64,000 bases of DNA from Spartobacteria bacterium (GCA_021325495.1 JAJPGZ010000001.1:62001-126000), one strand, 5' to 3'; counted from the stretch's first letter, positions 16,849 to 26,382 are shown. Program-made: numbers and translations. Notes: generated by a model from the sequence alone, not told the origin.

Positions 16849-18108
16849 GTGCTTAAGAAGATCGTCGACGTAAAGCCGGAAGAGACGCGCGCTCTTTGGC
16901 TCAGCTTCCTCTTCTTCTTCGTTGTTCTCGCCGGTTACTACGTCATCCGTCCGATTCGCGATAACATCGGCGCGAGTTACTTCGAGAACCTTTGGTGGAT
17001 GTTCAGCGTCGTCCTTGTAACGATGATCGGCGCCAACGCGCTTTTCTCATTCATCGTCGCGCGCATGCCGCGGCGCCGTTTCATTCCCATCGCCTACCGG
17101 TTCTTCATCGTTAATCTCGTCATTTTTTTCGTGCTCATGCGTTTCGTCCCGCCGGGCAAACAACCGTGGGTTGACGGCTGCTTCTTCGTTTGGGTGAGCG
17201 TCTTCAATCTTTTCGCCACCGCCGTCTTCTGGTCGTTCATGACCGATCTCTTCACCACCGAACAGGGGAAACGTCTCTTCGGATTTATTGCCGTTGGTGG
17301 TTCGTTAGGCGGAATGCTCGGGCCGATCATTACCGCGTCGCTCGTTCATCGCGTGAGCGTCGGTGTGTTGTTGTTGATTTGCGCGGCCATGCTCGAGGTC
17401 GCGGCGCAATGTGTACGTTTTTTTCCCGCCGAATTTCGTACGGAAGATCGACATGGTGAAGCCGCCACCGCCGAGAAACCAATCGGCGGCAGCATTTGGG
17501 AAGGCATCACCGCCATCTGCCGCTCCCCTTATCTGTTCGGACTGTTTCTCTTTATTCTTCTCTACACGCTCACATCGACCTGGGCCTATTTCCAACAAGC
17601 CGAATTAACCAAAGCCGGTTTCGCTGATCGCGCCGCGCGCACCGCGTTTTTTGCCAAGCTCGATTTCTCAGTCAACACACTCACGCTTCTGCTCCAAATT
17701 TTTCTGACCGGCCGGCTCATGAAATTTCTCGGCGTCACCACGACTTTGCTGTTCATGCCGGTGCTCAGTCTTTTCGGTTTTGCCGCGATGGGAATCGCGC
17801 CGATCATCGCGGTGCTGGCGATTTTTCAAGTTGCGCGGCGCGCCAGCACGTTCGCATTCATGCGCCCCGCGCGTGAAGTGCTCTTCACCGTTTTGCGCCG
17901 CGAGGACAAATACAAAGCCAAGAGTTTCATCGATACGTTTGGTTATCGTTGCGGCGATCAGGTCGGCGCCTGGTCGTACGGCGGACTGCAGGCGCTCGGA
18001 CTCGGACTCAGCGCGATTAGTTTTATCGCGGTGCCTTTGGTCGCCGGGTGGTGCGCGCTCGGCGTTTGGCTCGGGCGCAAACAAGCCGCGCTCGCGCACA
18101 AAAGTTGA
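16849..18108 (+). CDS. MFS-type transporter, nucleotide-exchanger-like
   Basis: 419 residues, about 12 hydrophobic spans, so an inner-membrane carrier. The opening VDVKPEETRALWLSFLFFF and GYYVIRPIRDNIGASY resemble proteins annotated as MFS transporters of the NTP/NDP-exchanger (Tlc) branch. No bound substrate can be inferred. It begins with GTG four bases after the epimerase stop, so it is probably co-transcribed with it. Its TGA lies beside the motif copy at 18110-18119, which also carries the TAA of the convergent M20 gene. Confidence 0.78.
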   Translation: MLKKIVDVKPEETRALWLSFLFFFVVLAGYYVIRPIRDNIGASYFENLWWMFSVVLVTMIGANALFSFIVARMPRRRFIPIAYRFFIVNLVIFFVLMRFVPPGKQPWVDGCFFVWVSVFNLFATAVFWSFMTDLFTTEQGKRLFGFIAVGGSLGGMLGPIITASLVHRVSVGVLLLICAAMLEVAAQCVRFFPAEFRTEDRHGEAATAEKPIGGSIWEGITAICRSPYLFGLFLFILLYTLTSTWAYFQQAELTKAGFADRAARTAFFAKLDFSVNTLTLLLQIFLTGRLMKFLGVTTTLLFMPVLSLFGFAAMGIAPIIAVLAIFQVARRASTFAFMRPAREVLFTVLRREDKYKAKSFIDTFGYRCGDQVGAWSYGGLQALGLGLSAISFIAVPLVAGWCALGVWLGRKQAALAHKS

Positions 18109-18117
18109 TTGTCGATC

Positions 18118-19596
18118 TTACTTTCCGAGCTCGTAGAGATATTCGACGAACGACATAACCGCGCCGTCGAAGCTCTGAATTTTCGGATTCGCTGATTCGA
18201 TCACATAATATTCGTCGGGCGCGTGTGCGCCGCTCCCATGACCAAGTCCGAAATGTCCGGCGGCGAGTTTGAGCGGTTCGCCGGTGAAAACGTAACCAGG
18301 ATATGAACCGGCATTGCGCGGCCAAAGCAGCGGATCGATTCCGAATTTCTTGTACGTCGCCATTTGCGCTTGAATGAGCGGCGCGTCTTTCGATGTGCTC
18401 GTCGGATCGTAACCGCCGCTCATGTTCACTTCGACATCCCCAAAACCGCGCTTAGCCAAATGCGCTTTGATCGCGGCGAGCGCGTCGGCCGCTTTCATAT
18501 CGGGCACGAGACGAAAATCCATCTTCGCGACCGCGCGATGCGGCAGAACGGTCTTGCCACCGACACCGGTGTAACCGCCGACCAAGCCTTCAATGTTCGC
18601 GGTCGGTTGCGATTCCAATCGCTCGTTCGCCGGCTGCCACGGCAAGTCGTCGATCCAATGTTGCGTGCTGAATTGTTTCTTCGCGCTCGCTTCACTGCGA
18701 ACTTTCGAAACACTCGCGATCATTTCCTTCTCTTCCGCGCTCAACGGCCGCGGCTGCGGGTAGTTGTCGATCTTGATCGTGTTCCCGTCTTCGCTCACGA
18801 GCGTGTTCAAGGCGTGAATCAATCGCCACGACGGACTGTCGATCATCGCCTTGAGCGACGAATGAATGTCTTTCGCCGGCCCGCGTCCCCATTTTGCGCC
18901 GTCCGAAACCAATTCCAATTCGATCACGCCTTTCGATCCGAGATTCACAGTGACAACGCCATCCAAATCCTGCGTCGCCGATGGCATGAACACGCCGACA
19001 CACTTCTTCAGCGCGTCGAGCACTTCCGGCCGCCTAACGAGTTGCGGAATATGCGGCGAACCAATTTCCTCCTCGCCTTCCGCAACCATCACCAAATTCA
19101 CCGGCATTTTTTTGTTCGCGCCTTTGATCGCATGAAGCGCCGCGAGAAAGGCCGCTTCCGGTCCTTTCTGATTCACCGCGCCCCGACCGACCATCACTTT
19201 GCCTAACGGCGCCTTGTCCACGATCTGCGCATCCGTGGGCGACGAACTCCACTCCGCCGGATCGAATTGTTTCACGTCGTACATGAAATAGAGGCCGACG
19301 GTTTTCGGCGCACCGGCGTCGAGCGTCGCGAACACGCCCGGCTTGCCATCGGTGTTGATCACGTCCGCTTTTTGAAATCCGGCGTCGCGCGCAAGTTTCG
19401 CCATGTATTCCGCGCCTTCGGGATAGCCGCGGTCCTCCGCCGCGATGGAAACTTGCGCGATCCAATCGTGCAAACGTTTCACCGATTCATCGTGGCGTTT
19501 CGTTATTTCATTTTTGATGTCGCTAAGATCGACATCGGCCGCCTGGCAGCTCATGGCGACGAGGGTTGCGAAAACAAAAGTGCGAATCGTTTTCAT
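18118..19596 (-). CDS. Exported M20-like metallohydrolase with altered metal ligands
   Basis: 492 residues with a Sec signal peptide (MKTIRTFVFATLVAMSC). The M20 layout is clear: LYFMYDVKQFDP, GRGAVNQKGPE, VAEGEEEIGSP, a dimerisation domain, and GAHAPDEYY at the end. In ordinary M20 enzymes the first block has His-x-Asp and the second GRGxxDxKG; here these are Met-Tyr-Asp and an Asn, so one His ligand and the bridging Asp are replaced while the Glu pair and final His remain. It may be a subfamily with different metal use, or inactive as a peptidase. Its stop TAA overlaps an AAGATCGACA copy. Confidence 0.83.
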   Translation of the reverse strand: MKTIRTFVFATLVAMSCQAADVDLSDIKNEITKRHDESVKRLHDWIAQVSIAAEDRGYPEGAEYMAKLARDAGFQKADVINTDGKPGVFATLDAGAPKTVGLYFMYDVKQFDPAEWSSSPTDAQIVDKAPLGKVMVGRGAVNQKGPEAAFLAALHAIKGANKKMPVNLVMVAEGEEEIGSPHIPQLVRRPEVLDALKKCVGVFMPSATQDLDGVVTVNLGSKGVIELELVSDGAKWGRGPAKDIHSSLKAMIDSPSWRLIHALNTLVSEDGNTIKIDNYPQPRPLSAEEKEMIASVSKVRSEASAKKQFSTQHWIDDLPWQPANERLESQPTANIEGLVGGYTGVGGKTVLPHRAVAKMDFRLVPDMKAADALAAIKAHLAKRGFGDVEVNMSGGYDPTSTSKDAPLIQAQMATYKKFGIDPLLWPRNAGSYPGYVFTGEPLKLAAGHFGLGHGSGAHAPDEYYVIESANPKIQSFDGAVMSFVEYLYELGK

Positions 19597-19683
19597 ACAT
19601 GTCCGATGCGGCCCGTCATAAACTTTTTCAACCGAAATCGTGCTTGAGCGCGCCGCCAAATCATTTACACCCAAGCGCAACCG

Positions 19684-21105
19684 ATGTTGTTCAACTCGCT
19701 CACCTTCGTCGCGTTTTTCATTATCGTGCTCAGTCTCTACTGGCGAATGCGCGGATGGAACGCGCGCAAGAATCTGCTCGTGGTCGCGAGCTACATTTTT
19801 TATGGCGCCTGGAATCCACCGTTTGCCGCACTGCTTTTTTCGACGACGGCGATGGATTTCTGGCTCGGACGTCAAATCGGACGCGCGCAAGATCGACAAT
19901 CGAAAAAGCGATGGCTCGTCGCCAGCGTGTGCATGAATCTAAGCATGCTCGGCTTTTTCAAATACGGAAATTTCCTGCTGCAAAATTTCCAATGGTTGCT
20001 CGCGCGCGTCGGCGTCATCTATCAACCGCCGCATCTCGACATTCTGCTGCCGGTCGGAATTTCCTTTTATACCTTCCACTCGCTTTCCTACACGCTCGAC
20101 ATTTATCGCGGCGTGCTGCAACCATCGCGCTCGCTGCGCGATTTCGTCCTCGCCGTTTCGTTTTTCCCGCAGCTCGTCGCGGGTCCCATCGTTCGTGCCG
20201 GCGATTTCCTCCCGCAGCTCGTTAGGCCGCCGCGCCTAAAAACAAACCAATTTTTCTGGGGACTCGCGCTCATGACACTCGGCCTGTTCGAAAAAGTTGT
20301 CCTGGCCGATGCGCTCCTTTCCGGCCCGGCCGATCGCATCTTCGGTTACGCCGGCCCGCTCGTCGCGCTCGATTCATGGGCGGGCGTGCTCGCATTCGCC
20401 GGACAAATCTTTTTCGATTTCGCCGGTTACTCGATTTGCGCGATCGGCGCCGCGCTCACGCTCGGCTTTCATTTGAAAGACAACTTTCGATTTCCCTACG
20501 CTGCGATCGGCTTCTCTGATTTCTGGCGGCGCTGGCACATCTCGCTCTCCACTTTCCTGCGCGATTATCTTTACATTCCGTTAGGCGGAAATCAGGTCCG
20601 GCCGTTTCGCATGGCGCTCAATCTCGTCATCGTCATGTTTCTCGGCGGACTCTGGCACGGCGCGGCCTGGACCTTTGTCGTCTGGGGTTTGTTGCACGGC
20701 ACTTATTTGGTGATCGAACGAGTCGTTAGGATTTTCTTCGAACAAAAACCGTGGGCCGCGACGATGCCGGTGCGCGTCCTCGCCGGCTTCGCGACTTACT
20801 TCGCCGTCTGCATCGCGTGGGTTTTTTTCCGCGCGTCCGATTTTTCCGTCGCGTCCCGCATGTTGAGCGGAATGTTCGGCGGCCATCCGACCGGCGACAT
20901 GATTTTAACCACGCGCGAACTGCTGCAGATCGGACTCGTGACCGCGGGCGTGATCGCGATGCATTGGGCCATGCGCGATGAAAGTTTCGAGACCGCGGTC
21001 ATTCGTCTGCCCGCGTGGGCCATCGCCGCCATCGGCTCGTTCATGGCCTTCGCCATCATCTTCACGCAAGGAACCAGTAATGCCTTCATTTATTTCCAAT
21101 TTTAA
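19684..21105 (+). CDS. MBOAT acyltransferase (AlgI/DltB-like)
   Basis: 473 residues and roughly ten transmembrane spans. Family signatures are visible: LLPVGISFYTFHSLSYTLD, FFPQLVAGPIVR, FSDFWRRWHISLSTFLRDY and the catalytic His in GLWHGAAWTFVVWGLLHG. These proteins pass acetyl (or D-alanyl) groups across the membrane to a periplasmic transferase that modifies polysaccharides. The next gene encodes a membrane-anchored SGNH protein and overlaps this one by 26 bases, the AlgI plus AlgJ/AlgX arrangement. The acceptor, probably a surface polysaccharide, is unknown. Confidence 0.92.
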   Translation: MLFNSLTFVAFFIIVLSLYWRMRGWNARKNLLVVASYIFYGAWNPPFAALLFSTTAMDFWLGRQIGRAQDRQSKKRWLVASVCMNLSMLGFFKYGNFLLQNFQWLLARVGVIYQPPHLDILLPVGISFYTFHSLSYTLDIYRGVLQPSRSLRDFVLAVSFFPQLVAGPIVRAGDFLPQLVRPPRLKTNQFFWGLALMTLGLFEKVVLADALLSGPADRIFGYAGPLVALDSWAGVLAFAGQIFFDFAGYSICAIGAALTLGFHLKDNFRFPYAAIGFSDFWRRWHISLSTFLRDYLYIPLGGNQVRPFRMALNLVIVMFLGGLWHGAAWTFVVWGLLHGTYLVIERVVRIFFEQKPWAATMPVRVLAGFATYFAVCIAWVFFRASDFSVASRMLSGMFGGHPTGDMILTTRELLQIGLVTAGVIAMHWAMRDESFETAVIRLPAWAIAAIGSFMAFAIIFTQGTSNAFIYFQF

Positions 21106-22243
21106 ACAGCGACTTCGTTTGCCGCGGATGTTTTTCCGGCGGCCGACGCGCGAAGAACAAATCCATGGCGGCCCGCCATTGGAATTCGAACGGCCAATTC
21201 CGCCGGCGCCGTGGCGCGGCATTGCGGTCACGATTACGATCGTCGTCATCGCCGCGACGGCCGCGTGGGAATTGTTCGCGCGTTCGTTAGGCTACGCGCC
21301 GACATTAAACGACAACGAAGATCTTTGGACGAAAGCGCGCCGCAAAGTGCAGCCGGAATCGATCGTCATCATCGGCGATTCGCGCGCATGGTTCGATGTC
21401 GATCTTGACGAACTCGAAAAAGGTCTCGGCAAACGTCCGGTGCAGCTGGCGGCGCCCGGCTCCACGACTTGGCCGGTGCTGGAAGATTTGGCGAAGGATG
21501 AAAATTTTCACGGCACGATCATTTGCAGCTTCGTTCCAATGCTTTTTTTCGCGCCGCCTGGAAGCCCGCCGATGGAGCGCGCCGAGAAAAACGTAAAGCG
21601 ACTTCATAATCAAACGCCGGCGCAACGCGTGAGTGAAGAACTCGGCATTCGCCTCGAAGAACATGTCGCGTTTTTAAAGCCGGACGATCTCAGCCTCGAC
21701 GGACTTCTCAATCAGTTGCCGATTCCGAATCGTCCCGGCGCGCGCGTCCCGCCAATTTTCCCGCCGTACTTTCAAACGGAAGATCGAGAACGTCGCGCGC
21801 GCATGTGGGAAAAATGCGCCGATCCTGAAAGCGAATTAGCAAAACGCATCCAACAAATCTGGCTGCCGCTGTTCACGCCGCCGCCGCCGCCGAGTTACAT
21901 CCCGCCCGATGTTTTCATGGCGAAGATGAAGGAAGGAATCGGAAAACGTTTCGCGGACGTGACCGCCGCCGTGGAAAAAATTCGCGCGCGCGGCGGCAAG
22001 GTTGTGTTCGTTAGGTTCCCGCACAGCGGCGGACTAAAGGAATTGGAGAACAAAATCATGCCGCGGCAACAATCGTGGGATCCACTCCTGCAAATGACGA
22101 AAGCGCCCGGCATTTATTATTCGGATTTCCCCGAGCTCTCCGGATTCAATTGTCCCGAATGGTCGCACCTCACCGCCGGCGACTCCGTCGAATTTAGCAA
22201 GCGTCTCGTCCCGCACTTGCGCCAAGCGCTCGGCGGCGGTTAA
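21080..22243 (+). CDS. Membrane-anchored SGNH hydrolase-like acetyltransferase partner
   Basis: 387 residues. One transmembrane span near residues 45-65 (GIAVTITIVVIAATAAWELF) anchors a periplasmic domain. IVIIGDSRAWFDVDLDELE holds the catalytic Ser block (GDSR) and CPEWSHLTAGDSVEFS near the C-terminus supplies an Asp/His block, as in AlgJ/AlgX-type acetyltransferases. The start at 21080, inside the end of the MBOAT gene, gives the normal N-terminal lead; coupling is likely. A proline run (TPPPPPSYIPP) lies in the middle. The motif copy at 21397 encodes VDLDE right after the active-site block. Confidence 0.82.
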   Translation: MPSFISNFKQRLRLPRMFFRRPTREEQIHGGPPLEFERPIPPAPWRGIAVTITIVVIAATAAWELFARSLGYAPTLNDNEDLWTKARRKVQPESIVIIGDSRAWFDVDLDELEKGLGKRPVQLAAPGSTTWPVLEDLAKDENFHGTIICSFVPMLFFAPPGSPPMERAEKNVKRLHNQTPAQRVSEELGIRLEEHVAFLKPDDLSLDGLLNQLPIPNRPGARVPPIFPPYFQTEDRERRARMWEKCADPESELAKRIQQIWLPLFTPPPPPSYIPPDVFMAKMKEGIGKRFADVTAAVEKIRARGGKVVFVRFPHSGGLKELENKIMPRQQSWDPLLQMTKAPGIYYSDFPELSGFNCPEWSHLTAGDSVEFSKRLVPHLRQALGGG

Positions 22244-24414
22244 AGCGCGAGACTTTCCTGCTGCGGCGCGGATTCCACTTTCGTTAGGCCGGCGAATTTT
22301 TTCACGAGCTCGTCCAGCTTCGCCACGTAGTAATCGACATTCTCATCTCGATTCTGCGGATCGAATTCGCTCGCGAGTCTGGCCGCTTCGTAGGCCGCGA
22401 CCTTCTTTGGCGTCGCCTTTATATAATAGCTGATCTGATCGCCCGGTTTGTAATTGCGCCCGCTGGCCAGCGCCAATTCGTAAGCCGCCGCGCGATTTCT
22501 CCCGCCCGCGCCAATTTTCGCCCGGTATTTCTCCAGCGGATCCTGCAACGTGTCCGTCTTCATCAACATGTCGATCTTCCATTCGCGATTGCGGATTTTT
22601 TTCTCGAACTCGTTGCGAAGATCGACAATCGCATTCGGCCGCTCTTCCATGATGAGCTTGATCATCTCCTCGAGAAAGAGGCGCTGGAATTTCTCGAGCC
22701 CGCGCGACTTCAACGCGCCGCCTTTGATGATGACTTCGCCCGATTTCGTGAGCAGCGCGTAATTCTTCGCCTTGTAACTGAACATCGCTTCGAACTGCTC
22801 ATCGATTTCGACGTCGATCCCTTTCGGCAATTCTTTCGCCAAACCTTTTTGCAAATCGTCGATGTCGATCTTGTCCGGCGGTACAAAATAAATTCCGTCC
22901 GTATCGACCTCGATCACGTGCGCCCCTTTGGCAGTGAGCCAATCGATCATCTTCTTGAGCAAATCCCGCCCGATTTGCGTGACCCGCGCGGCCGCGTCGA
23001 AATCGGCGAAGTGTCCCTGCCCGAAACCGAGATAGCCGTAGAAGCTGTTAATCAAAATCTTGAACGTATTTTGCAGCGCATGCAGGTGGCGTTGCTCTTT
23101 CGCATCTTTGGCCGCGCGCATGTCCGCTTTGGTTTGCAGACGAAACGTGCGCAGATCGGTGAGCAAATGACGGAAGATCGACAATCGATCGCTCGCCGGA
23201 AAACAATCGAACGCGAGCATGATCGACGGATAAAGCGAAGCGACGTCGCAATGCCAGACGTTACGCGCCACGCCGGTAAAGAAAATGTCCGTGTAACCGC
23301 CTTCAAACGATCGCGTGATTGGCAATTCCGGAATGGAATGGCGCTGCCGAAAATATTCGCGGAGGAAGAGCGCGTTGATGCGCGTGGCGTTTCCGCGCAC
23401 GATCACGTCCTGGTAGTTGTACGGAAAAATCTGCGCCTGGATGAAATAGCTTGGGCTCAGCAAATCTGAAATCGCGCGCGTCTCCCGCACCGCGCAGAGC
23501 GCGCGCTGACGAAACGATTTGTGATTGTCGATGTACGCGCGTTGCAGCTCCTTGCCCGCAAGCCCGGAAAATTCTTCCGTGTCGCAAAGCCCGAAATGCC
23601 GCGCGACATCAACGCGTTCGAATCCCGCCAACGTCCGCATCCCAACGTCGTAAAACTGCGCGAGCAAAAACGTGTCGACGAAATGCCGGCCATCGAGCGC
23701 GAACTTCGGATAATCGATCGTCTTCTCCGCGATTTGCAGGCGCGACGGACGCGAGCGCAGAAATCCGCCGCTCCGTCCCCAATCGAGTTTCGTTTTCAAC
23801 TTCTTCGCGCGTGCGACGACGAACGGAAGATCGACACGGAACAAATCGTGACCTTCGATCACATCCGGATCGCGTTCTTTGATAAAGCTCGTTAGGCGCT
23901 TGATCGCGGCGTGCTCCGACTCGTCCACATTCTTTGGATCGACAATGATCAGCTCTTCCCAGCCAGTGTTGTCGGCGAGCGCGATACTCATGATGTGCTC
24001 CTCGGTTGCGAGCACTTCGAGCTGCATCCGTTTCAGTTCTTCGAACGGCAGATCCTTGAACAACGTGCGTCCGGTTGCAGTGAGATAATGCTGCACCGGA
24101 TCGCTGAGCGCGAAATAACCGCGTCCGGAATTCTTGAGCGCGTTACGCAGCCCGATCAGCTCCTTCCAGCTGTCGACCGTGACGAGCCAGTTGTATTTCA
24201 AATCGCCCGCGAGCTTCTCCGCGTTGTCCATTCCAAGATCGACAACGTCGCCATCTGCCCACACGAACGGATGAAACGGCTCTACGTCGACCGATGTCAA
24301 TCCATCCTTCTCGCGACGATGAACGCGTATCGTCCCGGTTTCGCCGAGCTCGACCGCGACAATGCGCGGCATTGGATCGGCGCCGAAGAGCATCGTGTTT
24401 TTCTCAAATTCCAT
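22240..24414 (-). CDS. Family-B DNA polymerase
   Basis: 724 residues. Polymerase motif A is DVASLYPSIML, motif B KILINSFYGYLG, motif C EVDTDGIYF with the catalytic Asp-Thr-Asp. An N-terminal exonuclease-like domain is present (VIEGHDLFRVDLPFV fits the Exo II block), but I could not find a standard Exo I Asp-x-Glu; the likely equivalent reads LEVLATEEH, so proofreading may be weak or absent. Bacterial family-B enzymes usually act in repair or translesion synthesis rather than main replication. No phage genes are nearby. Motif copies at 22569, 22618, 22863, 23174, 23827 and 24235 lie within it. Confidence 0.9.
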   Translation of the reverse strand: MEFEKNTMLFGADPMPRIVAVELGETGTIRVHRREKDGLTSVDVEPFHPFVWADGDVVDLGMDNAEKLAGDLKYNWLVTVDSWKELIGLRNALKNSGRGYFALSDPVQHYLTATGRTLFKDLPFEELKRMQLEVLATEEHIMSIALADNTGWEELIIVDPKNVDESEHAAIKRLTSFIKERDPDVIEGHDLFRVDLPFVVARAKKLKTKLDWGRSGGFLRSRPSRLQIAEKTIDYPKFALDGRHFVDTFLLAQFYDVGMRTLAGFERVDVARHFGLCDTEEFSGLAGKELQRAYIDNHKSFRQRALCAVRETRAISDLLSPSYFIQAQIFPYNYQDVIVRGNATRINALFLREYFRQRHSIPELPITRSFEGGYTDIFFTGVARNVWHCDVASLYPSIMLAFDCFPASDRLSIFRHLLTDLRTFRLQTKADMRAAKDAKEQRHLHALQNTFKILINSFYGYLGFGQGHFADFDAAARVTQIGRDLLKKMIDWLTAKGAHVIEVDTDGIYFVPPDKIDIDDLQKGLAKELPKGIDVEIDEQFEAMFSYKAKNYALLTKSGEVIIKGGALKSRGLEKFQRLFLEEMIKLIMEERPNAIVDLRNEFEKKIRNREWKIDMLMKTDTLQDPLEKYRAKIGAGGRNRAAAYELALASGRNYKPGDQISYYIKATPKKVAAYEAARLASEFDPQNRDENVDYYVAKLDELVKKFAGLTKVESAPQQESLAL

Positions 24415-24420
24415 TCAATG

Positions 24421-24450
24421 AGAGATTCCTCGACTTCGCGCGGAATGCCA
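24421..24450. repeat. Inverted half copy of the small repeat element
   Basis: Reverse complement of the left arm at 466, matching 28 of 30 bases. It occupies the short divergent gap between the polymerase start (24414) and the amidohydrolase start (24464). Confidence 0.55.
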
Positions 24451-24463
24451 AAATAATTGCCGT

Positions 24464-25801
24464 ATGAAGATTTTGTCGTTGTCGATCTTGCTCATGTCGA
24501 TCTTGTCCGTAGTTGCACAAAACTCCGCCGTGCAAAACGCGGCCGAAAGCGAGCTGCCATCCTGTCTCGCGATTTATAAGGACCTGCACACACATCCTGA
24601 ACTCTCGACCAAGGAGGAACGCAGCTCCGCCATCGTCGCGAAGGAATTGCGCGCCGCCGGTTGCGAAGTGACCGAGAACTTCGGCAAATACGATAAGCCG
24701 GGCTGGAAATGTTACGGCGTCGTCGGCGTCATGAAAAACGGGAACGGACCGACGATTCTCGTGCGCACCGACATGGATGCCTTGCCGGTGCTCGAACAAA
24801 CCGGCGCGCCTTACGCGAGCAAAGTCACGATGCAAAATGTCGAAGGCAAAGATGTGCCGGTGATGCACGCCTGCGGACACGACATTCACATGAGCGCGTT
24901 CATCGGCACCGCGCGCGCGTTGCAACGATTGAAGGACCAATGGTCCGGCACGATCATTTTTGTCGGGCAACCGGCGGAGGAAATGGTGGGCGGCGCGCGC
25001 GCGATGTTGAAAGCGGGTCTTTACAATCGTTTCGGCAAGCCTAACTACGCGCTCGCGCTGCACGACGACGCGGAGATTGAGACCGGAAAAATCGGCGTCA
25101 CCGAAGGTTATTGCTACGCCAATACCGATGCGGTCGACGTCATCGTGAAAGGAGTCGGCGGTCACGGCGCCTACCCGCACAAGACGAAAGACCCGGTCGC
25201 GCTCTCCGCCGAAATCATTAACGCGTGGCAAACGATCGCGTCGCGCGAAAACAATCCGCTCGATCCGATCGTCGTCACGGTCGGCTCGATTCACGGCGGG
25301 ACGAAACACAACATCATTCCCGACGAAGTAAAAATGCAGCTGACGGTGCGCACTTATAAACCTGAAGTCCGGCAACGCACGCTCGCGGCCATCGATCAAA
25401 TCGCAAAAGGGTGCGCGACCGCGGCCGGATTCCCTGCCGACCGAATGCCGGAAGTGAATGTGCTCAAAGACGAGGGCGTGAACGCGACCTACAACAATCC
25501 CGACCTAACGAAACGCGTCACGGCGGCGCTGAAATCCGCGATTGGTGATCAAAACGTCATTCACAAGGATCCGACGATGGGGGGCGAAGATTTTTGCGAA
25601 TACAGTTTGCCCGATCACTCGATTCCTGCGTGCATGTTCAACGTCGGCGCCGTCGATCCCGCGAAAATCGCCGAATCGCAGAAGACGGGCGCGCCGTTGC
25701 CGTCGCTGCATTCGAGCAAATTCCTGCCGGTGCCGGAGTCGACCATTCGCACCGCCATCGCCGGCATGACAGCGGCCGTGCTCGACCTCGCGAAAAAGTA
25801 A
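24464..25801 (+). CDS. Exported M20 amidohydrolase
   Basis: 445 residues. The first 19 form a signal peptide whose hydrophobic core SLSILLMSILSVV is encoded by two direct copies of TGTCGATCTT (24480, 24495). The catalytic domain matches M20D aminoacylase/carboxypeptidase-type amidohydrolases: Asp in VRTDMDALPV, the metal-binding MHACGHDIHM, PAEEMVGGARAML with the catalytic Glu pair, and MGGEDFCEY with the last ligand. These enzymes remove acyl groups from amino acids or hydrolyse amide bonds of small peptides. Export suggests a nutritional role. Unlike the M20 gene at 18118, the metal ligands look intact. Confidence 0.92.
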   Translation: MKILSLSILLMSILSVVAQNSAVQNAAESELPSCLAIYKDLHTHPELSTKEERSSAIVAKELRAAGCEVTENFGKYDKPGWKCYGVVGVMKNGNGPTILVRTDMDALPVLEQTGAPYASKVTMQNVEGKDVPVMHACGHDIHMSAFIGTARALQRLKDQWSGTIIFVGQPAEEMVGGARAMLKAGLYNRFGKPNYALALHDDAEIETGKIGVTEGYCYANTDAVDVIVKGVGGHGAYPHKTKDPVALSAEIINAWQTIASRENNPLDPIVVTVGSIHGGTKHNIIPDEVKMQLTVRTYKPEVRQRTLAAIDQIAKGCATAAGFPADRMPEVNVLKDEGVNATYNNPDLTKRVTAALKSAIGDQNVIHKDPTMGGEDFCEYSLPDHSIPACMFNVGAVDPAKIAESQKTGAPLPSLHSSKFLPVPESTIRTAIAGMTAAVLDLAKK

Positions 25802-25831
25802 TTGTCGATCTTGCGGCGGCCTAACGAGCGG

Positions 25832-26287
25832 TCACTGGAGGATGTCCGTGTAACGATTGCTCGCCGTCTGCTGAAAATGGCCGGCGGACAAATCGCCATC
25901 GTCAATTTTCTGGTCGATGGAAAGCACCTGCGCCGCGCTCGCGTTCGATCCGATCACCGAGACACCAGCGCTGAATCCGAAGACATTCGAATCCCAGTCC
26001 CAATTGCCGCCGATGGGGGTCGGCTGCGTCCAATCGAGCGTGGGCCCGAGGTAAAGGTCCATGCCGGGCGGAAGAACTGCGCGATTTACGTCCGGCGGAT
26101 AAGTGCTGTGCTCCATGCAATAGGTATCGAACGCGCCGGCGGCGATACGTAATGCGTTAACAAATTTCGTGTTTTGCGCCTGCTGCCGCGCGCGCATAAA
26201 TGAAGGCAGCGCCATGACCGCGAGCAAGGCAATGATCGCAACCACGATCATCAACTCAACCAACGTAAATCCCTCGGCCCGACGCAT
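25832..26287 (-). CDS. Type IV pilin-like protein (prepilin)
   Basis: 151 residues. MRRAEGFTLVELMIVVAIIALLAVMALP is the class III prepilin signal: basic leader, cleavage after Gly6, Phe1 and Glu5 of the mature protein, then the hydrophobic helix. The globular part is short with two Asn/Asp-rich segments and one Cys. It is the last gene on the minus strand after ftsZ, but a 95-base gap with a motif copy (26352) suggests a separate transcript. It may supply a pilus or pseudopilus subunit to the ATPase encoded at 53959. Confidence 0.88.
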   Translation of the reverse strand: MRRAEGFTLVELMIVVAIIALLAVMALPSFMRARQQAQNTKFVNALRIAAGAFDTYCMEHSTYPPDVNRAVLPPGMDLYLGPTLDWTQPTPIGGNWDWDSNVFGFSAGVSVIGSNASAAQVLSIDQKIDDGDLSAGHFQQTASNRYTDILQ

Positions 26288-26382
26288 AACTACCCCGTTT
26301 TTGCATCATGAAATGTGCCAGTTCGGGGTCTATCGCGCCCTTAAATGGCGCAAGATCGACAACGACAATTTCCGATTTCGCC

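Noticed and set aside
22240-24414. Prophage origin of the family-B polymerase
   Set aside because: No phage structural, integrase or lysis genes nearby; composition and motif density match the chromosome.
26335-26351. Terminator after ftsZ
   Set aside because: A five-base stem without a clear T-run on the minus strand; too weak to call.
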